The notes beneath the pieces are model-generated. The model was not told where the DNA came from. It saw only the letters and a list, made by a program, of their open reading frames with translations, and searched no databases. A stretch of 64,000 nucleotides of DNA, from the NCBI RefSeq assembly GCF_000346465.2, contig NC_034011.1, positions 2,937,508-3,001,507 on the forward strand, read 5' to 3'. The stretch is from Prunus persica. Taxonomy: Eukaryota; Streptophyta; Magnoliopsida; Rosales; Rosaceae. Made by a program: the position numbers and the translations under genes. Positions 23,743 through 33,422 of the stretch are shown piece after piece. Each line of letters begins with the position of its first letter. Position 1 is the stretch's first letter.

Positions 23743-24306
23743 TAATAGTTAGTTAGTTAGTTGGTCTTTTAATAATATATAGAATTCTTTGATAACATGC
23801 ACAGCTAAATGATGTAGTGCAACTAAAAGCCCCAAAAGAAGAAAAATGATGGAGATTTAAGGGAAGTAAACGATCTAATACTAAACTATGACTTGGAATT
23901 AAATTTATCAAGTAAATGTTTCCAAATAAAAATACAGCATCTCAGAGTTGAAGTTCACACATCTGACTGAGACTAGATCAAACTTCAATTTTGTAATATG
24001 ATATCCTACACATTTATGTCTCCAACTCCATATAATATAACAGCAATCAGCCACTTATGATGTCAGCACCCTATTTCTAAGTTATTCAGCAAAGCATACT
24101 CAGCCATGATCCATTCTCATTGACCCAAAAAAACCAAGAAAACTCACCACTCAAAAATAACAGTTCACAGATCTAAGACTGGATTAAACTTTAAAGTCAA
24201 CTTAGTTTTAATAACCTACTGCTTGACCCAATAGTTGGCATCAATTCTTATGAAGGAAATTCGATGCACCTACTCGATGATTACGATACAAATTTACAAC
24301 ACAAAA

Positions 24307-24375
24307 TGTTTTCTTTTAAGCAGCGAGTGAGAGGGGGATTCGAATCGGAGACACCTTCCAGTGTTTTCTTTTAAG
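24307..24375 (-). mobile_element. Very short tRNA-like insertion with 14-base direct repeats
   Basis: The repeat TGTTTTCTTTTAAG occurs at 24307-24320 and 24362-24375. The 41 bases between read on the minus strand as 'GGTGTCTCCGATTCGAATCC', a box-B-like sequence. This looks like a remnant SINE, though it could be a local duplication. Confidence 0.5.
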
Positions 24376-25946
24376 AGCAAATGGTAAATGGAACATTATA
24401 TTCATCACCATATTTCTAGTGACTTTTGAATGTTTTGAACACGATCCAAGTAATCATTAAGATTACTAGGACAAACAACTTTCATCGACAATGTGGTTAA
24501 GAAATGCAATACATATAGCATTCCTCATCAACAAAAGAACAAAATATGCTTATTTAGAAATTTAAATTTTAAATAAATAAATAAAACTCTAGGGGGGCGC
24601 ACTGAAATATATGGCCCAATCTCTTTTGGGCTTCCACCCCCAATTCACTCAAAAAAAAAACAAAAAAAATCAACAAATGGCCCAACTTTTGTTCTTATTT
24701 TTCCCCGTCACCCTCTTTTTGGAGGGTACTAATATTGAGATTAAAAGCACTAATTTACATTAATTACCCAGGCCCCAACTGAACAATGCTTTCTGGTAAT
24801 TATCAAGCCATGCAATGCAATGCAATCTCTTAATTATAAGTCGAAATGCATAATTAAACAAGTAATTACACAAACATTATAAATTCTGTTCAGTAGCAGA
24901 TAATCTGTTGAAGCAAAAGGAGAAGAAAGACGAGCACTAACTAGTTTAACACGCATCCACTGCTGCCCGTGATTCAAAAGACTGCCGCCGTCGGCTTCAA
25001 CTTTTTCTTTGGGCCTCCCACCGAGTTTCTCAGGTTCTCTCTCTTCAACTTGTGGTTTTCCTTTTCTCTTTTATATATTATTTTTTTAAAGAGTTAATTT
25101 TGTTTTGCCCTCGGAGTTTTGATATATTTTTAGGTGAAGTGAGTAAATTCAATATTCCCTTTGTTTTTAACAAATAAAATAAAATTTGCTCCACGAGCCA
25201 AGGTCTAGCCAGTGAAAAATTTACAGATTAGTGATTGTTTGAGATGAATATCTTTTGTATTCGAAAAAAAAAAAACTCCCCTTCTTTTTTTTCTTTTTAA
25301 GAAAAAAGTAAAATCTGCGAATAGGTGCCATTAACAACTGGGTGCACTTTAATCAGGCCCAACCACTGAACGTTCTGTATGAGGCTGATACAGAGAAACA
25401 AAAAAACTTCAAAACTTCGCAGGATTATGGAAAATGTTGCTTTTGAAGGACCAAGTTGTCATGAAAATCCATTGTTATTCTATTCAACTTCTGACAGCAG
25501 ATCCTTACATGATCAAACCCTAATCTTAAATAATCTTACAAAACTGGGCAAACTCAATAATCAAGTGCTAAAGCAAATCTGCATCACAAACCCAATTTTG
25601 CTTTGAAGGAAATTTGAATGAAGACATTCTTAATCCCCTGTCACCCTACAGCTACGGCGTTGCAACTCAACAAATTGTCAGGTTCTCTGTGCCTCAAGTG
25701 CATCAATGTTACCTGAAATCACAATAAACCAATAATAAATTAATATTACTCAAACCAGAACGTGCTTCCGGTAAGAAAACAAGCATCATTGCAAAATTCT
25801 TATACATAATGTATGCATGGGGATGAAAAATGCACTAACACAAACTTAAAACCTTATTTCCAAAAGGGAAAACAGTAAATTTATGAAAAAGAAAATCATA
25901 CCATTGCATGAGTGATGATTGTTGCCTGTGATTAATTCTGCAGGGA

Positions 25947-28900
25947 CTACCAGCTATCAGTAATGATTGTTGGGGAGTGGGCAATGTCACCCCAAATGTC
26001 CACATTAGTTTTTTCAATGGTTGCAGAAAATTGTTTTGGCATATTAATTAGCTTCAATTCAATGAGAGTCTTCAAGTGCCTTAAGCCAGTAGGGACCTTC
26101 AGCTTATTGCAGGATCTGATCTCCAACTCCCTGATGTTTTGCATTGCCTTTTCCTCCACATCCCAATCTTCTAGCCGTTCTAGCTTCCACAACTTTAACA
26201 CTACAAGCTTTTGGAATCCCCAGGTGGAGCAAACCATCTTTGTACCGGTATAAGAGTTGGAGTAGAAACATAGTGATTGAAGGTTGGAAAGCTTCTCTAA
26301 CTTGGGCATTGGATCTTCTGAAAATGAAGAGGCTGACAAAGTAAGATCAATGAGGTTTTTAGGAAATCCAGCTATGATGGAAGGATTTTCTAGCATCCCA
26401 AACAAATTTAAGCTGGAGAGATTCTCAAGGCCTGACAAAGACTCCAACATCAGAGGACAGGGTTCACCCATTTCATCAATTGATCTCATTCTTAAGGACT
26501 TGAGATAGCTCAGCTTTACGATCCTTTCTGCTAATACTTTTTGCTCTTCCTTCTCTAACTGGAATGCCAATCCCAATTTTCTGAGATTTATAAATTTATC
26601 CAAACCATCCTTTAAGGGACTATGCTTATCCACAAATACACCCCATAATGTCCGGAGATTCTTGAGAGAATTGAGACCTTGGTGACGCATAAATTTACTT
26701 CGATACCTTTGACTTAAGTATAGGTGTCGAAGTTTGAGCAGTTTCCATATTGAACGGGGGAGAGTGCGAACATATGTGTGCTTCACATCCAAGGTTTGGA
26801 GGTTCACCAATTCACCAATGGAATCTGGGATTGATTCAAGGGAAGTCCACCTCAAGCCTAGATACCTCAAATTGCTTAATTTTACTATGGTGTTGGGCAA
26901 TTCAGGTCTGAATACACGTTCAAGATCAAGAAACTTTAGCTGAAGGAAATAACCACCTGCAATGCCCCTTCGTAGGAAGTTGCCTATGTCTTCTCCAGGT
27001 TTATATCCTTCTTGGGAATCAAAGGATAGAATGGAAATGAGATCTGTGTAAGATCTTGAAAAATTGGAGCTTTCACCATGAATAAGATCAAAACTTGGAT
27101 CATTACAGTTTACATGATCAGCAAGGCGCCTATGATCTAACCTCATGGCTTGTGACCTGATCACTTCTTGTAAATCTTTGTTCAAGCAACATGTCTTGAC
27201 TTTCCCATTAAGCTTTCTTTCAACTACATGAACGATGTCACGATCGATCAATGCAGATAGATGCTCATCCGCTGCTTCTTCGTAAGTTTCAGCCTTTTTC
27301 TTTGGGTCAGATTCATGATTTTCTGTCTTGTGGTCACTTACTTCTACCAACTCTTCAGCAATCCACAAAGCGAATAATCTCCTCACTGGAATTTTATAGT
27401 CCTTGGGGAAGAGTTTGAAGCAAGAAAGACAATCAGTAAGATGATCAGGAAACTTATTTATGCACTCTTTGGTGTAGGTACAGAACGACGATGTATCATC
27501 ATCCTGTTTGATGTATTGAATCACCTTTTTCAACTCCTGAGCAGTAGTCTCATCTTTCCCTGACATTAGACGTACAATGGCTAGTGGTAAACCCTCACAT
27601 TTACTCAAAATTTCTTTTGCTAGCATTTTCCCTTTCGGAGGGATGTGCACCACCTGGCTAAACAACTGCCAGCTCTCTTCTTTGGTTAGCCGTCGAAGGT
27701 GGTGGGGAGGGCTGTCGCTATCCACTTGTGAAGCCACTTCAGGGTTACGTGTAGTGAGCAGAATTCTGCTTCCATTGGATGTACTTAATGGAAATGCTGC
27801 TTTCAGAGTACTCCACTCGTACATTGTGGAGATGTTGTCAAGAACTAAAAGGTACCGACTCTTTTTTAAAATATCATGTGCCTCGTCGATCCTGTTGGAT
27901 GCATCGGGATTAATCTCTTGGTCCCCTTCTGACTTAAGAGAGCTCAAGACCTGCTTTGCAACGTATTTCAAGAGTGGCAGTTTATTGTTGTAGGAGTAGT
28001 CGTGAGGTAGAGAAACCCATGCACGACAAGGAAAATGGTCCACAATGACTCCGTGGTTATAAATTTTATTTGCCAGTGTTGTCTTGCCTATGCCCTCAAT
28101 CCCCACTATGGAAACAAAAGAGCAGTGTTCATTGTTGGTTCTCAGTCTTGACACCACTGCATCTATGTCTTCTTCCAAACCGACCACTGAGCTTAAGTCT
28201 TCCCTTGATTCAATGCTGAATGCTTTTATGCATCTCAAGAAAAGATTGATAATCTGATTAATCTGGTTGATTTCAAGGGATAGCTTTCTTCCAGAATTCT
28301 TAAGCTTTTTATCATCTCTGTCTGCTTCTAAACCTGAATTCATCTTCATAAAGGTTACCACAGATTCATCTGCACTTTGAACAATTTTCCTCACTTGCTC
28401 CAACCAAGCGACTCTGGAATTATATCTCCTTCCAATCATTCCTGCACCGCCTACAAGTTTATGCATGATTTCCAGTTCATTGCTAAGCAATTTGACATCA
28501 AAAAATACCTCACGGAATAAATTTGGCTCCTCTTTGAGGTAGTTGCGCATCCTGTCTATTACAGATGAAACACTATTCTCATCTGCGGCCTGATCTGGGG
28601 ATTGATAGACAATCTTTGATGAATTAGAAATTCTTCTTATAAATTTGAAGCCGTACCTGCCCTTCCTTTCTAAAGCTTGTGTGAACCCAACGTTGATGCA
28701 CCTTAGGTCCCCCTCGAGCTTTCTCCTTGCCCTCCAACTGCTGATATATGATAGCCACCCAAATCTATTGGATGGTGTCTGTAAGAAGTTTTCAATGGCA
28801 GGATGTGCTTCATCAATGATCTCTTCCACTTCCTCCACCCAGGCCTTCTCAATTGCGCTCTCAAATTCATTAATTCCTTGTATATCTTTCAGAAAAGGAT

Positions 28901-30026
28901 GTAGCAGCTGCAATTGCAGATTTGTTGACTGTAGTTGCTCTCCAATTCTACTCCTGTCTGGCATTAACTCTGGGTTTTGAATGATTAGACTATTTATTTT
29001 CTCTACAGTAGAGAAAGCCGATGCAGCTGCAGATTCAACTCGTTCTCCGGAGTTTACCCATCTTTTTTCATGTTCATCAAAAGGTCTTTCCAGCAGCCTT
29101 CTAGCATTAGACTTTAATCTCTCCAGGGATTCACATATGTTAATCCCACTTTCCTTCTTCATCACAATGCTGCTGTTTATTTCCTCCTTTACCTGCTTAG
29201 TTTTACTGAAAAGCTTATCTGTCCGCTCAAAATTCTTTGTAGTCATCCCAAAAAATATTCCAAGTCTGTGGGAGTCTCGTCTCTTTTCCTCAAACGTTTT
29301 AACTAAACGTTGTGATTCTTTTACAGTGGATGCAATTTTGTCCACCCATTTTGCCTCAATTTCATCTAGTCCAGCCACGGTTACGGTTTTGTACACCAGT
29401 TGTACCTCAGTTTCCTCTAGTCCAGGAAAGGTTCCTTTACTAGGGAAAATAGAGTCCCAGATTTGATGTGCCCTGGCGTCTATTTTAAAGCATAAACGCT
29501 TAACTTCTTCTGCATCCTCCGAAATAGCACTTAGTAACCGTGACTCTTTTCGAATCCATTTGATGTCTTCCTCCAAGAACAGAAACGGAAAGTGGTTGAT
29601 ATACAAGTAGAGGAACAATAGGGTGATTAGAGAGGCACAGAAGGGCACCCATACGAGCACATAACTGTTTGCAAGCGTCGAAATCAGTAGCACCCGATAC
29701 AGTGACGTATGGTTTACATAAAGGAGTATAAGGTCTACAACAACTAAGATATAAACATGAGCATCATGGAGAATAGAATCAAGGAATGCCAGCTTGGTTG
29801 TTGTTACCTCCTTCTGGTTGGCCAAATTATCCAGACTTCTATCAAAATGATAACGATAAAGACCATATTTTTCCAGTTCTTCAGCATTGGAAGCCGTCCA
29901 CTCCTGATCAGCATCATCTTTCTCTATATAATGTCCCATAGCTTTCCAATCCGTCTCCGTTGTTGAGGATCCCAATGGCTGAGCACCAGGTATTCCTGCA
30001 ATGAACCATTCTGTGATCGTTTCCAT
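25947..30026 (-). CDS. NLR3: intact membrane-anchored CC-NB-LRR resistance-like protein
   Basis: Single open frame of 1359 residues from the first ATG in frame (30026); the frame is open further upstream only from a TTG. Residues about 91-150 form two or three hydrophobic helices. Three Rx_N-like modules follow (about 150-280, 355-440 and 505-570); the second has 'LLHPFLKDIQ' plus the EDVID-like 'WVEEVEEIIDEAHPAIENF'. NB-ARC: P-loop GIEGIGKTT (642-650), kinase-2 'LLVLDNI' with D730 but N731 for the second Asp, 'GSRILLTTR', 'GLPLAIV', RNBS-D 'CFKLFPKDYKIPVRRL', and NKD (949-951) at the MHD position. LRRs fill the rest ('LDVKHTYVRTLP', 'LKNLRTLWGVFVDK'). It is the complete paralogue of NLR2. 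NLRs of this class detect pathogen effectors and trigger defence; an unusual nucleotide cycle is possible because two motifs deviate. Confidence 0.9.
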   Translation of the reverse strand: METITEWFIAGIPGAQPLGSSTTETDWKAMGHYIEKDDADQEWTASNAEELEKYGLYRYHFDRSLDNLANQKEVTTTKLAFLDSILHDAHVYILVVVDLILLYVNHTSLYRVLLISTLANSYVLVWVPFCASLITLLFLYLYINHFPFLFLEEDIKWIRKESRLLSAISEDAEEVKRLCFKIDARAHQIWDSIFPSKGTFPGLEETEVQLVYKTVTVAGLDEIEAKWVDKIASTVKESQRLVKTFEEKRRDSHRLGIFFGMTTKNFERTDKLFSKTKQVKEEINSSIVMKKESGINICESLERLKSNARRLLERPFDEHEKRWVNSGERVESAAASAFSTVEKINSLIIQNPELMPDRSRIGEQLQSTNLQLQLLHPFLKDIQGINEFESAIEKAWVEEVEEIIDEAHPAIENFLQTPSNRFGWLSYISSWRARRKLEGDLRCINVGFTQALERKGRYGFKFIRRISNSSKIVYQSPDQAADENSVSSVIDRMRNYLKEEPNLFREVFFDVKLLSNELEIMHKLVGGAGMIGRRYNSRVAWLEQVRKIVQSADESVVTFMKMNSGLEADRDDKKLKNSGRKLSLEINQINQIINLFLRCIKAFSIESREDLSSVVGLEEDIDAVVSRLRTNNEHCSFVSIVGIEGIGKTTLANKIYNHGVIVDHFPCRAWVSLPHDYSYNNKLPLLKYVAKQVLSSLKSEGDQEINPDASNRIDEAHDILKKSRYLLVLDNISTMYEWSTLKAAFPLSTSNGSRILLTTRNPEVASQVDSDSPPHHLRRLTKEESWQLFSQVVHIPPKGKMLAKEILSKCEGLPLAIVRLMSGKDETTAQELKKVIQYIKQDDDTSSFCTYTKECINKFPDHLTDCLSCFKLFPKDYKIPVRRLFALWIAEELVEVSDHKTENHESDPKKKAETYEEAADEHLSALIDRDIVHVVERKLNGKVKTCCLNKDLQEVIRSQAMRLDHRRLADHVNCNDPSFDLIHGESSNFSRSYTDLISILSFDSQEGYKPGEDIGNFLRRGIAGGYFLQLKFLDLERVFRPELPNTIVKLSNLRYLGLRWTSLESIPDSIGELVNLQTLDVKHTYVRTLPRSIWKLLKLRHLYLSQRYRSKFMRHQGLNSLKNLRTLWGVFVDKHSPLKDGLDKFINLRKLGLAFQLEKEEQKVLAERIVKLSYLKSLRMRSIDEMGEPCPLMLESLSGLENLSSLNLFGMLENPSIIAGFPKNLIDLTLSASSFSEDPMPKLEKLSNLQSLCFYSNSYTGTKMVCSTWGFQKLVVLKLWKLERLEDWDVEEKAMQNIRELEIRSCNKLKVPTGLRHLKTLIELKLINMPKQFSATIEKTNVDIWGDIAHSPTIITDSW

Positions 30027-31204
30027 GGCTGAGCAGCTTTGATGTATCAGAAACAAGTTCCCCAATTTACAGTAGGTTCAACATTGAGCAATATCAATTG
30101 AAGTTGAAGAACAAGCTGGCAAAACTAAATTCAAATATGGTGGACTCCAGATGGGGACATGCATCAGTCCATTTCATCTGCACAGTTTTTATTGTTTCTT
30201 GTTTCTTTTCATGTCTAATCTTTACAATGGTGGCTTTTCTTGGGGTCCCCCCATTCATCTTGTCCCTAGCTCTTGGTTTAAAGATGACTCTGGTGGATTG
30301 TCCATTCATGTCATCCTTGGGTCAGGTCAAAAGCATTGCATTTATATTAGGAAAATAATTCCCTTCTTCCCCATAAGTAGGAAATCTTGCATTCCTACCA
30401 ATGGCAGTAGGAACTCCTATATTGTATATGTATATGTATATGTATATGTATGCATTCAATATGTATTTCATATGTACATCCTGATTACGTTACGATTAAC
30501 TGCAGTACGGTTTGTAATTTTGCTGGTTGACTGACTCCCATGTGTATATTCACAGTCCCATTACTACCTAGTACCTACCATACCTCCCAATTTGAGTAGT
30601 GTTCCTATCGCCATTACTTTGTTGCTTTTTGACAAAGTCACAAGGAAAAGAAAAGATTGAGCCCTCTAACCGCACTGCATTATTGCACTTTTGTTTTTTT
30701 CCACTGCATTATTACAAGATTTTTTCCAATGCATTATTACAAGATTTTTTCCAATGCATTATTACAAGATTTTGGGTGCGCTCTGATATTTTGTTTAATT
30801 CTTTTACCCTTTTTACTCTGTTTCTGGGCACTTGGCAAGCAGAGTGTAAGTTCGTTTAGTTTGAGAAATAAGCTTCATCTGACTCTCCGTTATCACTGCC
30901 GCCGTGCTTGAAACTTTAACATGCACAAGCCACAGGTCCTGCTATACTTCTCTTCCGCCTTTGAAATCCTTAAAAAGAGAGATATCATGTGTTCATGTGA
31001 GATAAATAGTTCGTGTCAGCACCATGAAGAGTAACTTCATGCAATGTGATAACAAAACTATCACGATGCACCTAGTTAAATGCAGAGAATCAGAATTCCT
31101 AAAGATCATAATAATGCAGTTCAGTTCAAAACAAGAAATAATAAAAGATAAATACAGACCACACTCTCCTAAATAAAATATTAAAACTTGCGTGCATCAT
31201 TTGT
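30027..31204. promoter_or_regulatory. NLR3 upstream region
   Basis: The first 700 bases are the parent or sister of the orphan flank at 6450-7145. It contains a (GTATAT)n run at 30424-30452 and a 25-base unit 'GCATTATTACAAGATTTTTTC...' repeated about three times at 30706-30775. The right half is the 3' flank of DUF4220-B. No gene is supported. Confidence 0.6.
30706..30775. repeat. Tandem 25-base repeat, about 2.8 copies
   Basis: The units start at 30706, 30731 and 30756. The orphan flank near 7120-7140 has only one clear unit, so the repeat grew in this copy or shrank in the other. Confidence 0.8.
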
Positions 31205-33422
31205 TTACTGCACAACCAGCTTTGCCCTTTTATGGCCCTCTGAAATTTGGAACTGTTCAGTCAAACCAAGATGTGCCATAAGCAGCCAAACATGAGTGAG
31301 CAGCTCGCCTCCTCTCCTGAGCTGTTGAGCATGATCACTCCAGCGACACCGATTGGCTGCGTAAGAGAGCATTTCCACCCACACTTGACTTACCAACTCC
31401 CACTTTTTCTCATTAGTCCCCCAATGTCCCTCAACCTCCATGGACTGCAAAGCTTTAGCAAGCCTGCATGCATCAAATAGAACCGACTTGCTTCGATCTC
31501 CCTTCACTTCAGATGGAGAGATGTCTGTGCTCACTTTGAGTAGCATTGTACAAGCTTTTTCCTCGTCGGTTATGGATTTTCTTTCTGTGAAAAAGTCCTC
31601 AGCCTCAGCACACGTGTCTTGAAACCTTATCTGCCCAATCCCATTTGGCAGCATGAAGGGGCACATGACTAAAAGGTACAACATGTAGTCCGACAACTGC
31701 TTGCTGTTTTTACAATTTTGGTTAGGTACAACGTTCGAGTTTCTCTTCACATCAAAATTATAACAAAGATCTGTTGCAATATGCCAGAGAAGGATGCTTT
31801 GTTCAAATTCAACCCCAAAAATGGTCCAGCCAAGTCTAACTAGACACTTTGCATCTCGAAGCACCTGGGCACCCCTACGAGCACATAATTGCTTGCAAGC
31901 ATCAAAATTAGAAGCACTCTTTGATTTCTCTTTGAGCTGCGTAAATATCAAATTCTTCAACTCTTTGGAAACATCCTCCGAGTCTTGGTATCGATACTTC
32001 TCTAACAACTTATTTATGAATAAGTCCTTCTTAATAAAAATGCACTTGGCTGGCCTATTTTTGAGACAAAATGTTATTAGGTTGTATTGTCCCAATTTAT
32101 TAGACCACCTATTTCTTTTAACCAATGGGATTGATGAAACGGCTGTATGGAAGAGCTTCAACACCCCATTTTTGTGCTTATTCAGCTGTAGCGTTGTCCA
32201 GTCTGAGGAAAGTAGCATGACCACAGCATACATTTCCAGGATGATAGCTCCTACCAACAAGACATATGTGATAGCTACATCCTCTCCCGTGTATGCATGC
32301 TTCTCTTTGAACAAGAAGACCAGGAATACTGAAACTGTGAGAGAAAGGCTGATACAACGGAGAATACCACCGAGACGAGAATGAACTAGGACAGCTCTAG
32401 TATAAAACACATCATACATGAATCCTAGCTCAATCTCAATGACTTCGAAAGCTTGCTCGGAGTTTCTATTTTGGAAGAATGTTTGGCTTTTCTCTATATT
32501 GTGGAAGCTGAGGATGAGATCAGCACATAGCCGCTTGAAAGTTTCAAAGAAACTGTAGGCTTTGTTTAAAATTACAGCATTTTGGATACTGTCATCAAGT
32601 ACTCCTCCGGCATCGTTGGAATTATTCTCAGCTTTGGGAGCTTCAATGGGTGGTCCTAGTTCAACCTTGAATCCCTCAGCTTTCTTAGAGCTGTATTCTT
32701 CCATGTATCTAGCATAACTGGGACCAGGATCAGGATGAGGAAGCATAGACTCTCTAAAATGCTCACTACTTGCAGACCTTAAAACCCAAGTCCTCTCCCC
32801 AAACTTTATAATCCCAACTATGAACATTGGTATTGCCAAAAAATTCAGCACTTTATTGGACCATGCTCTTAAGAAGACATAGAAAGCTACAAGCACCTGG
32901 ACAGCTACCCCAAGCAAGTGCCTCAACCACAATTCATTGTCTTCTAAGGAGTAAGCAGTAATTGTATCTGGGCCACCAAGATGCAAGAGAAGAAAGGGTG
33001 CCCAAAATGCTGTTATTATATAATCTGGATTGACAGAATCACCTGGAGAGTCTTCTTGGTTGTTGGAGAGTATGCCAAGTGAGACTGTTGCAACTGAGTC
33101 TGCTGACAAGTAAGCAAGCCACAGAACAATTCTGAGTATGTTACTGGTTGAGTGCTTTCTCCAGCTGCCAATGAGGATGAGGATGGCCTGCAAGCTGAGG
33201 CTGATCAAAACCATAGCCCGAAGCTCCCACTCGTTCCAGATTTTTCTCACACTTTCCGGGAAAATCTGCATCGCCATCCTCTTCTCTGTGAAGATAAAAC
33301 TGCTGACAACTAGAAATAAATATTTTTACAAAATATCATATTGTATCAGTATAAGTTTTTGCATAATTCACTACATGTAAAAAAGGAGCTCATGATTTAG
33401 TAATCTCACCTATGAGTAGCAT
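31205..33422 (-). CDS. DUF4220-B: DUF4220/DUF594 membrane protein
   Basis: Proposed exons: 33422-33410 (13 nt: ATG CTA CTC ATA G, then GTGAGA) and 33309-31205, giving 705 residues. If the short exon is not used, the ATG in 'MAMQIFPE' gives 690 residues. The N-terminal hydrophobic helices carry 'LSADSVATVSLGILSNNQED' and 'LGGPDTITAYSLEDNELW' (DUF4220). A second cluster of helices lies in mid-protein ('DVAITYVLLVGAIILE'). The C-terminal part with 'SILLWHIATDLCY', 'FDACRLAKAL' and 'SDHAQQLRRGGELLTHVW' is DUF594. It is complete, unlike its paralogue DUF4220-A. It probably sits in a membrane. Its function is unknown for the family. It lies about 1.2 kb upstream of NLR3 on the same strand. Confidence 0.88.

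Larger units (their letters stand above)
23463..25946. other. Gene-free stretch with SINE pieces
   Basis: Holds a SINE (23643-23742), a very short tRNA-like insertion (24321-24361) and the 3' flank of NLR3. A probable 3' UTR intron of NLR3 runs on the minus strand from GT at 25901-25900 to AG at 25714-25713. No coding gene is supported. Confidence 0.5.

Noticed and set aside
25379..25606. 75-codon frame downstream of NLR3
   Set aside because: No domain and nothing equivalent downstream of NLR2.
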